Below, piece by piece: positions 36,462-46,900 of a stretch of DNA of 64,000 bases (position 1 is the first letter of the stretch; every line of letters begins with the position of its first letter). The notes under the pieces are model-generated. The model did no database searches. It was not told where the DNA came from and was given only the letters and a program-made list of their open reading frames with translations. A program made the translations under genes and the position numbers. Source of the DNA: Massilia litorea (GTDB lineage: Bacteria > Pseudomonadota > Gammaproteobacteria > Burkholderiales > Burkholderiaceae_D); the NCBI RefSeq assembly GCF_015101885.1, contig NZ_CP062941.1:4340001-4404000 (forward strand), in the 5' to 3' direction.

Positions 36462-36993
36462 ACACGCCTGCGTCGATCAGTTCGGCATTCGAACGGCGCA
36501 TGGCAGCGGCATAGCGTGCATTATGAAAGGCGAGCTCGAACCGGGCGATGTGCTTGTCGCCGATCCAGGCCTCGGTGAGCTCGACGGGCTGGTAATAGGT
36601 GCCGCCTGCCCGCTTCGGCTTGCGGGTCGTATAGTAGCCCGCCGTCAGCAAGGCGGACAGGATCAGCGCGCTGTAAAACAGGCTGCCGGCGACGAAACCC
36701 GGCAACAGGGCGTGCGACATCACCAGGCCCAGGAATGCGCACGAGGTGACCAGGCAATACACGATGCCTTTGGCGAGCCAGCCATGGCGCGCCCGTTTTG
36801 CCGAGCCTTTGCACCCGGCGCAATACGGGAACGATTCGGTCAGCGTCAGCTCGGTGCCGAACACGAAGAAGAAGCGCACCTGTTTCATTGGCGTGTCGAC
36901 AAATTCGAGCTGCCCGTGCCCGCCGCAATTGCAGCAGCAATCCGGCGGGGTCGTCAGCGCCAGCCTGGCCGACGTATAGCTTCCGACAAACAT
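36448..36993 (-). CDS. Unknown cysteine-rich membrane protein
   Basis: A 181-residue protein I do not recognise. The N-terminal part has Cys at 19-21 and 23 (CCCNCGG) and at 58 and 61 (YCAGCKG), which could form a zinc-ribbon-like site. Two TM helices follow (about 74-91 and 97-120), then a C-terminal soluble tail of about 60 residues. Its stop lies inside the end of the diguanylate cyclase gene on the other strand (14-nt convergent overlap). It diverges from ilvD. Confidence 0.75.
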   Translation of the reverse strand: MFVGSYTSARLALTTPPDCCCNCGGHGQLEFVDTPMKQVRFFFVFGTELTLTESFPYCAGCKGSAKRARHGWLAKGIVYCLVTSCAFLGLVMSHALLPGFVAGSLFYSALILSALLTAGYYTTRKPKRAGGTYYQPVELTEAWIGDKHIARFELAFHNARYAAAMRRSNAELIDAGVFKIQ

Positions 36994-37072
36994 GAGGTTC
37001 TCCCTTGACTGTTATTAGTGGTCACACCCTCCGAAGTCTACGGCAGAAGTTTATTTATAGCAACATTATGCT

Positions 37073-37093
37073 GTGATTCGCCAAAAGAATCAC
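37073..37093. promoter_or_regulatory. Inverted repeat upstream of ilvD
   Basis: A perfect 7-bp inverted repeat, gtgattc (37073-37079) and gaatcac (37087-37093), lies in the 184-nt AT-richer gap between two divergent genes, about 85 nt before the ilvD start. It could be an operator or an mRNA hairpin. Confidence 0.35.
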
Positions 37094-37177
37094 TGCGTCC
37101 GAAATCGCATATTGGACATATCATTGCCCATCCGGCATCCTGAAGCCTTCATTCGCCCGCCGCCTTCAGGAAAAACC

Positions 37178-39040
37178 ATGCCGACTTACCGTTCCCACAC
37201 CACCACCCAGGGCCGCAACATGGCCGGTGCCAGAGCCTTGTGGCGCGCCACCGGCATGAAGGACGGCGACTTCGACAAGCCGATCATCGCCGTCGTCAAT
37301 TCCTTCACCCAGTTCGTGCCCGGCCACGTGCACCTGAAGGACCTGGGCCAGCTGGTGGCGCGCGAGATCGAAGCGCATGGCGGCGTGGCCAAGGAATTCA
37401 ATACCATCGCGGTGGACGACGGCATCGCCATGGGCCACGGCGGCATGCTCTACTCGCTGCCCTCGCGCGACCTGATCGCCGACTCGGTCGAGTACATGGT
37501 CAATGCCCACTGCGCCGACGCCATGGTCTGCATCTCGAACTGCGACAAGATCACCCCGGGCATGCTGATGGCCGCGATGCGCCTGAACATCCCGACCGTC
37601 TTCGTCTCCGGCGGTCCGATGGAAGCGGGCAAGGTCGTGAAAGTCGTGAACAACGAGCGCAAGGTCATCAAGCTCGACCTGATCGACGCCATGATCAAGG
37701 CCGGCGATTCGACCGTGTCGGACGCCGACGTGCTCGAAGCCGAGCGCTCGGCCTGCCCGACCTGCGGTTCCTGCTCCGGCATGTTCACCGCGAACTCGAT
37801 GAACTGCCTGACCGAGGCGCTCGGCCTGTCCCTGCCCGGCAACGGCACCATCGTCGCAACCCACGCCGACCGCAAGGAACTGTTCCTGAACGCGGGCCGC
37901 CTGATCGTCGACATCGCCAGGCGCCACTACGAACAGGACGACTACTCGGTCCTGCCGCGCTCGATCGCCACCAAGGCGGCCTTCGAGAACGCGATGGCGC
38001 TCGACGTCTCGATGGGCGGCTCGACCAACACCGTCCTGCACCTGCTGGCCGCCGCCCACGAAGCGCAGGTCGAATTCACGATGGCCGACATCGACCGCAT
38101 TTCGCGTCTGGTGCCCTGCCTGTGCAAGGTCGCGCCGATGACCGACAAGTACCACATCGAGGACGTGCACCGCGCCGGCGGCATCTTCGCCATCCTCGGC
38201 GAACTGGCGCGGGCAGGTTTGTTCGATACCTCGCTCCCGACCGTACACAGCCCGACCTTCGAAGCGGCGATCGCGAAATACGACATCCGCGTCAGCGACG
38301 ACCGCGCCGTGCACCAGCTGTTCCGCGCCGCACCGGGCGGCGTGCCGACCCAGGTCGCGTTCTCGCAGTCGGAGCGCTTCGATTCGAACGACATCGACCG
38401 CAGCCTGGGCTGCATCCGCGACCGCGCCCACGCCTACTCGCAGGACGGCGGCCTGGCGGTCCTGTACGGGAACATCGCCGCCAAGGGCTGCATCGTGAAA
38501 ACCGCCGGCGTCGACGAGAGCATTCTGAAATTCTCGGGCAAGGCGCGCGTCTTCGAAAGCCAGGACGCGGCGGTGGAAGCCATCCTGGGCGACAGCGTGC
38601 ACGCAGGCGACGTCGTCATCATCCGCTACGAAGGCCCGAAAGGCGGTCCCGGCATGCAGGAGATGCTGTATCCGACCTCCTACATCAAGTCGAAGGGCCT
38701 CGGCAAAGCCTGCGCCCTGTTCACGGACGGCCGCTTCTCGGGCGGCTCCTCGGGCCTGGTGATCGGCCACGCCTCGCCGGAAGCGGCCGAAGGCGGCGCG
38801 ATCGGCCTGGTGGAAGAAGGCGACATGATCGACATCGACATCCCGGCGCGCACCATCAACCTGCGCGTGGGCGATGGCGAACTGGCGCAGCGGCGCGCCG
38901 CGATGGACGCACGCGGCGCCGACGCCTGGCAGCCGGTGGGCCGCGAACGTTATGTCTCGCAGGCGCTGCAGGCGTATGCGGCACTGACCACATCGGCCGA
39001 CCGCGGCGCGGTGCGCGACCTGGCGCAGCTCAAGCGCTGA
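37178..39040 (+). CDS. ilvD: Dihydroxy-acid dehydratase IlvD
   Basis: IlvD is the iron-sulfur enzyme that dehydrates dihydroxy acids in valine, leucine and isoleucine synthesis. The 620-residue length is normal. Cluster cysteines lie in [20 protein letters not shown] and [19 protein letters not shown]; the C-terminal half has [20 protein letters not shown] and [23 protein letters not shown] (given here in two parts: [13 protein letters not shown] and [10 protein letters not shown]). The ATG at 37178 has cagga upstream; an in-frame extension to 37073 lacks family similarity. It is transcribed alone. Confidence 0.96.
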   Translation: MPTYRSHTTTQGRNMAGARALWRATGMKDGDFDKPIIAVVNSFTQFVPGHVHLKDLGQLVAREIEAHGGVAKEFNTIAVDDGIAMGHGGMLYSLPSRDLIADSVEYMVNAHCADAMVCISNCDKITPGMLMAAMRLNIPTVFVSGGPMEAGKVVKVVNNERKVIKLDLIDAMIKAGDSTVSDADVLEAERSACPTCGSCSGMFTANSMNCLTEALGLSLPGNGTIVATHADRKELFLNAGRLIVDIARRHYEQDDYSVLPRSIATKAAFENAMALDVSMGGSTNTVLHLLAAAHEAQVEFTMADIDRISRLVPCLCKVAPMTDKYHIEDVHRAGGIFAILGELARAGLFDTSLPTVHSPTFEAAIAKYDIRVSDDRAVHQLFRAAPGGVPTQVAFSQSERFDSNDIDRSLGCIRDRAHAYSQDGGLAVLYGNIAAKGCIVKTAGVDESILKFSGKARVFESQDAAVEAILGDSVHAGDVVIIRYEGPKGGPGMQEMLYPTSYIKSKGLGKACALFTDGRFSGGSSGLVIGHASPEAAEGGAIGLVEEGDMIDIDIPARTINLRVGDGELAQRRAAMDARGADAWQPVGRERYVSQALQAYAALTTSADRGAVRDLAQLKR

Positions 39041-39307
39041 ACCGGGAACGGAGGGGCGCCGCCCTGGCGCTCCACATAATTGGTCGTGCGCAATGGCCCC
39101 GTCAGGCTGTTGTTCGCGTGCGACGAGTGGCGCCAGCTAAAGCGGCCACAGCAAAAAGTTTATTCACAGGGCATAAACAGTGATACATTGCATTTATAGC
39201 ACCGACTAACGGTTACATACGGTTGGTGCATGTCGATCCGGTTCGAATGCCCGAGCCGTGCAGGATTGCCGATAGCCAGTTTCTATCAACCTTTCCGACT
39301 GACGGTA
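39041..39307. other. Intergenic control region before the type I secretion genes
   Basis: This stretch holds the likely promoter of the secretion operon. Its first half is GC-rich, with an imperfect hairpin (gaggggcgcc and ggcgctc, 39051-39072) after ilvD but no T-run. Its second half (about 39150-39230) is AT-rich (tttattcacagggcataaac), which fits a promoter. An ATG at 39230 could start the ABC protein 26 codons earlier. Confidence 0.4.
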
Positions 39308-41482
39308 ATGAAGCCGAGCGATGCTCTTGCCCAAGGAAACGACCAGTGGACGCTGCCCCGTGCGGCCACGCGAAGCGACGATCCCCTTTTACAGTGTCTT
39401 GTCGAGCTGACGCGGCTGATCGACAAGCCGGTATCGGCCGAGACACTGACGACCGGTTTGCCGCTGGAGGACTCCGGCCTTACTCCCGAGCTCTTCATTC
39501 GCGCCGCAGCACGGGCCGGATTGCACGCCAGGCTGGCCAGGCGGCCGCTCGCAAAGATACCCGACCTCACCCTGCCCGTCGTACTGCTGCTGCGCGACCG
39601 GCAGGCCTGCATCCTGCAGGGTAAAGCGGGAGAGACGGCCTGGATCATCCTGCCCGACACCGGCGGCGTGCAGGAGATCGGACTGGCGGAACTGGAGCAG
39701 CAATATGCCGGTCACCTGCTCTTCGTACGCCCCGAGCACCGTTTCGACGCGCGCACGCAGGACAGCGCCGTGCCCAGGCCGGCGCACTGGTTCTGGGGCG
39801 TCGCGGTGCGCTCCTGGCCCGTGTATGCCGAGGTCCTGCTGGCCTCGCTGCTGATCAACCTGTTTGCGCTGGCGATGCCGCTGTTTTCGATGAACGTCTA
39901 CGACCGCGTGGTACCGAACCATGCGATGGAAACGCTCTGGGCATTGTCGTTCGGCGTCATGCTCGTCATCGTCTTCGACACGCTCATCCGCGCACTGCGC
40001 GGCTACTTCATCGACGTCGCCGGCAAGAAGCTCGACGTCGTGCTCTCCGCGAATATCTTCGAGCGGGTACTGGCCATCCGCATGAGCGCCCGCCCCGCTT
40101 CGGTCGGCGCCTTTGCCAGCAACCTGCAGGAATTCGAAGCCTTCCGCGAATTCGTCACGTCCGCCACCATCACGGCGCTGATCGACCTGCCCTTCGTCGT
40201 CCTGTTCGTCGTCGCCATGTTCTGGGTCGGCGGCCCGCTCGGTTGGGCGCCCCTGCTCGCGATGCCGCTCATCATCGGCGCCAGCCTGGCATTGCAGGCG
40301 CCGCTGGCGCGCCTGGTACAGACGAGCTCCAGGCTTGCAGCCCAACGGCAGGCGACCCTGGTCGAAAGCCTGGTCGGGCTCGAAACCATCAAGGTCATGG
40401 GCGCCGAGGGAGCAGTCCAGCGCAAGTGGGAACAACTGATCGGGCAATTAGGCAAACTCGCCTTGCGCTCGCGCTTCCTTTCCGCCTGTGCCGTCAATTT
40501 TTCCTCGTTCGCTCAGCAGGCCGCTTACCTGGCGGTGATCCTGGTCGGTGTCCACCTGATCGCCGAGGACAAGCTGACCATGGGCGCCCTGATCGCGTGT
40601 TCCATCCTCACCGGCCGCGTACTGGCGCCCCTGTCGCAAGTGGCGAGCCTGCTGACGCGCTATCACCAGTCGCGCGATGCCCTGGCCTCGATCGACCGGC
40701 TGATGAACCTGCCGGTGGAGCGCCCCCCGGGAAAGGATTTCGTGCATCGCCCCGCCCTGCAAGGCGGCGTCGAATTCAGGAACGTCAGCTTCGCCTATCC
40801 GGAACAGACGGCCGAGGCGCTCAGCGAGGTGTCCTTCACGATCCGGCCCGGCGAGCGGGTCGCGATCATCGGCCGTGTCGGTTCCGGCAAGACGACCGTG
40901 GAAAAGCTGATCCTCGGGCTCTACCCGCCAAGCGAAGGCGCGGTGCTGATCGACGGCACCGACCAGCGCCAGATCGATCCGGCCGCCCTGCGCCGCGACA
41001 TCGGCCACGTTCCCCAGGACATCCTCCTGTTCTACGGCAGCGTACGCGACAACATCGTGCTCGGCGCGCCGCATGCCGACGATGCCGCGGTCCTGAGGGC
41101 GGCCGATATCGCCGGCGTCACCGAGTTCACGAGCCGCTCGGCGCAGGGACTCGACCTGCCTGTCGGCGAGCGCGGCGAGAAGCTGTCGGGCGGGCAGCGC
41201 CAGGCGATCGCGATCGCGCGCGCCGAACTGATGGCGCCACCGCTGCTGCTGCTCGATGAACCGAGCAGCGCGATGGACAACCGTTCCGAGGAACTGTTCA
41301 AGGCCCGCCTCGGCGCCGAACTGGCCGACCGCACCCTGATCCTCATCTCGCACCGGGCCTCCTTGCTGAGCCTGGTGAACCGTTTGATCGTGCTCGACCA
41401 GGGACGGGTGGTTGCCGACGGTCCCAAGGAAGCCGTTCTCGCAGCGCTGGCAAAGGGGAAGCTCCATGCAGCAAGCCAATGA
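39308..41482 (+). CDS. Type I secretion ABC exporter (LapB-like permease/ATPase)
   Basis: The inner-membrane ABC component of a type I secretion system. It has an N-terminal C39-like domain without the catalytic Cys (DDPLLQCLVELTRLIDKP, LTTGLPLEDSGLTPELFIRA), as in LapB-type adhesin exporters, then a six-helix membrane domain (residues about 160-430; FSMNVYDRVVPNHAMETLWA). The ATPase has Walker A IIGRVGSGKTT, signature LSGGQRQAIAIA, Walker B LLLLDEPSSAMD and H-loop LISHR. The start at 39308 gives the usual N-terminus with 724 residues; an ATG at 39230 would add 26. It overlaps the adaptor gene by 17 nt. Confidence 0.93.
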   Translation: MKPSDALAQGNDQWTLPRAATRSDDPLLQCLVELTRLIDKPVSAETLTTGLPLEDSGLTPELFIRAAARAGLHARLARRPLAKIPDLTLPVVLLLRDRQACILQGKAGETAWIILPDTGGVQEIGLAELEQQYAGHLLFVRPEHRFDARTQDSAVPRPAHWFWGVAVRSWPVYAEVLLASLLINLFALAMPLFSMNVYDRVVPNHAMETLWALSFGVMLVIVFDTLIRALRGYFIDVAGKKLDVVLSANIFERVLAIRMSARPASVGAFASNLQEFEAFREFVTSATITALIDLPFVVLFVVAMFWVGGPLGWAPLLAMPLIIGASLALQAPLARLVQTSSRLAAQRQATLVESLVGLETIKVMGAEGAVQRKWEQLIGQLGKLALRSRFLSACAVNFSSFAQQAAYLAVILVGVHLIAEDKLTMGALIACSILTGRVLAPLSQVASLLTRYHQSRDALASIDRLMNLPVERPPGKDFVHRPALQGGVEFRNVSFAYPEQTAEALSEVSFTIRPGERVAIIGRVGSGKTTVEKLILGLYPPSEGAVLIDGTDQRQIDPAALRRDIGHVPQDILLFYGSVRDNIVLGAPHADDAAVLRAADIAGVTEFTSRSAQGLDLPVGERGEKLSGGQRQAIAIARAELMAPPLLLLDEPSSAMDNRSEELFKARLGAELADRTLILISHRASLLSLVNRLIVLDQGRVVADGPKEAVLAALAKGKLHAASQ

Positions 41483-42866
41483 CACTGCACACAGCGCCGG
41501 CCTGCGCGGCCTCGCGCGGCGCGCCGTGGACGCGCTGAAGCCATCGATCGACGACACCGGATTCATGCGCGAGAGCAGCGCCGCACTGCTCGAGGGCCCG
41601 CGTTATTTCACCCACTGGATCCTGTGGCTCACGCTGCTGTTCTTCATCCTCGCCCTGTGCTGGGCGGCGCTGGCCACGGTCGACGAGTTCACGGTCGGAG
41701 AAGGCAAGGTCATTCCTTCGAGCCAGGTCCAGGTCGTCCAGAACCTGGAAGGCGGGATCGTTTCGGAAATCATGGTGAAGGTCGGGGAAGTGGTGCGCAA
41801 GGACCAGCCGCTGATGCGCATCGACGACACCCGCTTCAACGCATCGTCGCGCGAGGGCCAGGCCCGCGACCTGGCCTTGCAGGCGCGCATCGCCCGCCTG
41901 TCGGCAGAAGCCGGGAACACGCCCTTCGCGCCGCCCGCGGCCCTGGAGCGGACGGCCCCGAAGCTGGTGGCGGAAGAAAAGACCCTGTTCGCCAGCCGGG
42001 CGCGCGAATTGCAGGTGAACCAGGGGGTCTTGCGCCAGCAGGCCGAGCAGCGGCGCCGGGAGCTTGCCGAAAAACGCGGGCGGGAAACCCAGCTGCAGCA
42101 AAGTTACGACCTGATCGCCAGGGAACTGGCCATGATGCGGCCGATGGCGCAGCAGGGAGCGGTGTCGGAAGTGGACCTGCTGCGCCTGGAGCGGCAGGTC
42201 AACGACCTGCGTGGCGAGCTCGACGCGACCAGGCTGGCGCTGCCGCGCCTGGAAGCGGCGTACCGCGAGGTCCAGCAGAAAATGGAAGAACTGAGCGCGC
42301 ACTTCCGCGCCGACGCCATGAAGGAGCTGAATCTCGCGCGCGCCGAACAGAGCGCGCTCAGCGCCGCCAACACGGCCCTCGACGATCGCGTCACGCGCAC
42401 GCTGGTGCGGGCGCCGCTGGCAGGCACCGTCAAGCAAATCAAGGTCAACACCGTCGGCGGCGTGGTCCAGCCGGGCATGGACCTGCTCGAGATCGTGCCC
42501 CTGGACGACACCCTGCTCGTCGAGGCGCGCGTGCGTCCGTCGGATATCGCCTTCCTGCGGCCGGGCCAGGAAGCACTGGTCAAGCTGTCGGCGTACGACT
42601 TTTCGATCTACGGCGGCCTGCCGGCGACGCTGGAACACATCAGCGCCGATACGCTGATGCCCGAGCGTCCCGGAGAACGGCAGGAAAGCTTTTACCAGAT
42701 CCGGGTTCGCACCAGGCAGGCCAGGCCGGAGGGGAGCGCCAGGCCGTTGGCGATACTGCCGGGCATGGTCGCGACGGTGGATATCAAAACCGGCAACAAG
42801 ACCGTGCTCCACTACCTGCTCAAGCCGATTATCAAAACCAAAGAAATGGCGCTTCGTGAACGATAA
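41466..42866 (+). CDS. Type I secretion membrane-fusion protein (HlyD/LapC family)
   Basis: The periplasmic adaptor that links the ABC exporter to the outer-membrane channel. The 466-residue protein has a cytoplasmic N-terminus, one TM helix (about residues 50-72), a lipoyl/barrel-sandwich part (VVQNLEGGIVSEIMVKVGEV), long coiled-coil hairpins and a C-terminal beta-barrel (LPGMVATVDIKTGNKTVLHY). The ATG at 41466 has ggggaag upstream and lies inside the end of the exporter gene. A regulator gene follows after 6 nt. Confidence 0.94.
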   Translation: MQQANDTAHSAGLRGLARRAVDALKPSIDDTGFMRESSAALLEGPRYFTHWILWLTLLFFILALCWAALATVDEFTVGEGKVIPSSQVQVVQNLEGGIVSEIMVKVGEVVRKDQPLMRIDDTRFNASSREGQARDLALQARIARLSAEAGNTPFAPPAALERTAPKLVAEEKTLFASRARELQVNQGVLRQQAEQRRRELAEKRGRETQLQQSYDLIARELAMMRPMAQQGAVSEVDLLRLERQVNDLRGELDATRLALPRLEAAYREVQQKMEELSAHFRADAMKELNLARAEQSALSAANTALDDRVTRTLVRAPLAGTVKQIKVNTVGGVVQPGMDLLEIVPLDDTLLVEARVRPSDIAFLRPGQEALVKLSAYDFSIYGGLPATLEHISADTLMPERPGERQESFYQIRVRTRQARPEGSARPLAILPGMVATVDIKTGNKTVLHYLLKPIIKTKEMALRER

Positions 42867-42872
42867 AAGGAG

Positions 42873-43520
42873 ATGCCCATGATTCTGCTCGCCGGTCCAA
42901 CATCCGAACTGCTGCGCTACTGGAAACAGGGGCTCGACGGTTTTCCCACAGCCACCTCGGTCGGGAACATGGAAGTGCTACTGGCGGACATGGCGCGTAT
43001 CAAGCCGGACGTACTCATGCTCGATATGGACTTGCCTGATCTCGACGGTGCCAAAGGTGCCGCCCGCCTGCTGAAACTCCATGCGGCGACCAAAATCATC
43101 GCGCTCGCCAGCGAACCGTGCGACATCCGGGAACTGGGACTGTTCCGGATTGGCGTACGCGGCTGCTGCTGCCACGACATCGCACCTGATCGGGTGAAAC
43201 TGGTGATCAAGGCGGTTCAGCAAGGCGAACTGTGGATCCGCAGGACGCTGACCCCGCGCCTGCTCGATGAACTGGGCGCGCGCATCCGGGCCGACAACGA
43301 AGGCCGGCGCGCCGCCATGGCCCGCCTGGCCGACCTGACGCGGCGCGAGCGCGAGATTGCGGAACTGGTCGGCAACGGCGAGTCGAACAAGCAGATCGCG
43401 CGCGAATTGACGATCACCGAGAGTACCGTCAAGGCCCACCTGACCGAGATATTCCGCAAGCTCGGCATCGCGGACCGGCTGAAGCTGGCGCTGCTCATCG
43501 TGGAACTGGCCGAAGTGTAG
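42873..43520 (+). CDS. LuxR-type regulator with atypical receiver
   Basis: A 215-residue NarL/FixJ-like protein. The C-terminal LuxR HTH is intact (LTRREREIAELVGNGESNKQ, then STVKAHLTEIFRKLGIADR). The receiver keeps an Asp at the phosphorylation position (VLMLDMDLPDLDG) but lacks the acidic pair after beta-1 (ILLAGPTSE) and has CCCHD where the conserved Lys is expected, so ordinary phospho-control is doubtful. The ideal ribosome-binding site (aaggag) fits better with a start at the second ATG, two codons later (MILLAG). It follows the adaptor gene by 6 nt and precedes the adhesin gene, so it probably controls this island. Confidence 0.88.
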   Translation: MPMILLAGPTSELLRYWKQGLDGFPTATSVGNMEVLLADMARIKPDVLMLDMDLPDLDGAKGAARLLKLHAATKIIALASEPCDIRELGLFRIGVRGCCCHDIAPDRVKLVIKAVQQGELWIRRTLTPRLLDELGARIRADNEGRRAAMARLADLTRREREIAELVGNGESNKQIARELTITESTVKAHLTEIFRKLGIADRLKLALLIVELAEV

Positions 43521-43548
43521 CAAGTCGTCCACACCGCCTTGCATCCGG

Positions 43549-43568
43549 CATGCGCGGTCCCGCGCATG
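43549..43568 (+). terminator. Hairpin after the LuxR-type gene
   Basis: A perfect 9-bp stem, catgcgcgg (43549-43557) with ccgcgcatg (43560-43568), lies 28 nt after the stop codon. There is no T-run, so it may be a weak terminator or an mRNA-stabilising hairpin. Confidence 0.35.
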
Positions 43569-43648
43569 GTTCCCTGTCGATCGGCGCCGGCGCCACGCCG
43601 GGTCCCCCGCATCCTCCCTCCCGCTGCGTCGAAACAACGAAGCGCCCT

Positions 43649-43660
43649 CGACTTAAGTCG
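43649..43660. promoter_or_regulatory. 12-nt palindrome upstream of adhesin gene
   Basis: Perfect dyad cgacttaagtcg, extended after one mismatch by ccc/ggg. It lies about 30 nt before a ttgaca hexamer and is a plausible operator, for example for the adjacent LuxR-type regulator. Confidence 0.4.
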
Positions 43661-43974
43661 GGGGTGTACCAAAGTCTACTAGTCCGCGTATTGACATTCA
43701 TTTAGCCTGACTTACGGCCGACTCCGCTAATGACTTCCGACGCTTCGATCGGGAGCACGAAGACCGGCCTGGGGAAAACTGAATGCACACAACATCGCAG
43801 GAGACTACCGGCGCCCCGCCAGCGGGCGGCGGCGAAGCGGTCCGCCGGTCGGCGCCCTTCATTTCGGTTGCGGGAAATCGATCCCCCCTGCGGCAACCAT
43901 CTCCTCCTATTTCAGAGCAGGGCCACAGCTTCTGCGGCACCTTGCCATCCTTCCAAAACTACCAGGAAAAGACC

Positions 43975-46900
43975 ATGACCCAATCCCGCGAAATCGTTTT
44001 CATCGATAGTGCCGTCCCTGACCTGAATGACCTGCTTGGATGGATGCTTCCCGGTGTCGAGAAAGTCGTACTGCCGGCCATGCAGCCTCCGGTCGCAGCG
44101 ATGGCAAACAGCCTGCGCAACCGCAGCGGCATTGACGCCATCCACATCATCGCTCACGGGCAGCCGGGCGAGATCGCCTTCGCATCCGGCCCGCTCTCGC
44201 TCGATACGCTCGAAGAAGCGGTCACGGACCTGGGCACGATCGGCGATGCGCTCGAGGATGGCGGCAAGGTGCTGGTGTGGAGCTGCGGCACGGCCAAGGG
44301 CGAACGTGGCGGCATCTTCCTCGATGCCCTCGCCGCCGTGATCGGGGCGCCAGTGGCGGCGGCAACGGGCCTGGTCGGGTCGGCCGAGCGCGGCGGCCGC
44401 TGGGACCTCGATGCATGGTCGGACTCGGCTGAACTGGCAGCCTCGGCACCGCTGACGCGCGCCGGACGGGAAGCCTACGCGGGCATCCTGGGTGCCAACA
44501 AGATCGTCTTCGACCTGAACGGTGCGGCGCCCGGGGTGAACGGGAGCGTGAACTACGTCGAGCAGGCCTCCGCCATCTTCCTGGCGGCGAACGCCACCGT
44601 ATCGGCGTCCGGCAATTTTGCTGGCCTGAGCTTGACGGTGTCGGGCCTGTTGTCCAAGGAAGTGATCGGCCTTGCCGCCGGCGACGGCCTGACAATCTCC
44701 GGAAGCACCATCCTCATCGGCGGCAAGGCCGTCGCCACCTTCTCGGGTGGGAACGGGACGAATTTTGTCGTCAGCTTTAACAATCAGGCCGCCGCCGCCG
44801 AAGTGGCGACGGTCCTGCATCGCATTACCTATTACAACGGCTCCGATAGCCCGGTCACGCACAGCCTGACCTTTGACCTGGCCGGTATCCAGGACACGGA
44901 CCTGATCAATATCACGCCGGTGAACGACGGGCCGCTGATCGGGACTGCGACCTTGACGGGCGCTGTGACGGAACAGACCGCGCCGGCGGGCAACCTGACC
45001 AGCAGTGGCAACATGGCCTTCACGGATGTCGACCTGACCGACACCCACACGGTAACGGCGGTGTCGGTCGGGACCACGCTGGGCACGATGAATGCGATCA
45101 AAACCAGCGACACCACCGGCACCGGCACCGGAGGGGCGCTGACCTGGACCTACACCGTGGCGGACAGTGCGGTCGAATACCTGGCGGCAGGCGAGACGAA
45201 GGTCGAGCAGTTTACGGTCACCGTCGACGACGGCCATGGGGGACAGGTCAGCCGGACGGTGTCGGTGACGATTACCGGTACCAATGATGCACCGGTCATC
45301 ACATCGCACGGGGGTGGCGCCGCTGCGTCGATCAGTGTGGCCGAGAACACCGCTGCGGTGGGCGTGGTAACGGCCACCGATGTCGACCATGGGGCGACCC
45401 AGACATTCACGATCGTGGGCGGCGCGGATGCAGCAAAGTTCAGCATCAACGCCCAGACCGGAGCCCTGTCCTTCGTATCGGCGCCAGACTTCGATGCGCC
45501 TACGGATGCAGGAGCCGATAACGTGTACGACGTCATCGTCCAGGTGTCGGACGGAACCGCCACCGACACGCAGGCGATCGCGGTGACGGTCACCAATCTG
45601 AACGACAACGCCGTCAGCGCCGTCACCGACAGCAATGCGGCCCCCAATAGCGTAGCGGAAAACGCTGCCGCTGGAACGGTGGTTGGGGTGACCGGCTTCG
45701 CCAGCGATGCCGACGCCGGCGCTGTCGTTACCTACAGCCTGAGCGACAATGCCGGCGGCCGCTTCGCCATCAACGCCTCGACCGGCGTTGTGACCGTCGC
45801 CAATGGCGCCCTGCTCGATTACGAGACGGCAACCAGCCACAGCATCACGGTCGTCGCCAGCAGCTCGGACGGCTCGCCTCCCACCAGCCAGACATTTACG
45901 ATCAGCCTCACCAATGTGAATGACAATGCCGTCAGTGTGGTCACCGACAGCAATGCCACCGCCAACAGCGTTGCGGAGAACGCGTCGACCGGCGCAGTCG
46001 TCGGCCTGACCGCCTTTGCCACCGATGCCGACAGCGGCGCTGTCGTCACATATACCTTGAGCGACGATGCCGGCGGCCGCTTCGCGATCAATTCCACGAC
46101 CGGTGTCGTAACCGTTGCCGACGGCACGCTGCTCGACTACGAGACGGCGACCAGCCACAACATCACGGTCCTGGCCACCAGCACCGACGGCTCAACCAAT
46201 AGCCAGGCGTTCACCATTGGCGTCACCAACGTCAACGACAACGCTGTCAGCACTGTATCTGACACCGATGGTGCCACCGGCGGAAGCGTGGCAGAGAACG
46301 CCGCGACCGGCGCCCTCGTCGGCGTGACCGCCTTCGCCACCGATGCCGACAGCGGCGCTGCCGTTACCTATACCCTCAGCGACGATGCCGGCGGCCGCTT
46401 CGCGATCAATTCCACGACCGGTGTCGTGACCGTTGCCGACGGCACGCTGCTCGACTACGAGACGGCAACCAGCCACAACATCACGGTCCTGGCCACCAGC
46501 ACCGACGGCTCCACCAATAGCCAGACGTTCACCATTGGCGTCACCAACGTCAACGACAACGCTGTCAGCACTGTATCTGACACCGATGGTGCCACCGGCG
46601 GAAGCGTGGCAGAGAACGCCGCGACCGGCGCCCTGGTCGGCCTGACCGCCTTCGCCACCGATGCCGACAGTGGTGCCGTTGTTACCTATAGCCTCAGCGA
46701 CGACGCTGGCGGCCGCTTCGCCATCAATTCCACGACCGGTGTCGTGACCGTTGCAGACGGCACCCTGCTCGATTACGAGACCGCGACCAGCCATAACATC
46801 ACGGTCCTTGCCACCAGCACCGACGGCTCCACCAATAGCCAGACGTTCACCATTGGCGTCACCAACGTCAACGACAACGCTGTCAGCACTGTATCTGACA

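Larger units (their letters stand above)
43521..43974. other. Leader/control region of the giant adhesin gene
   Basis: This 454-nt gap separates the regulator from the adhesin. It holds a GC hairpin directly after the regulator (43549-43568), a 12-nt perfect palindrome cgacttaagtcg (43649-43660) flanked by ccc and ggg, and a ttgaca hexamer at 43691-43696 as a possible -35. From 43783 an in-frame ATG would extend the adhesin by 64 residues. That stretch is not family-like, so it is treated here as untranslated leader. Confidence 0.5.
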
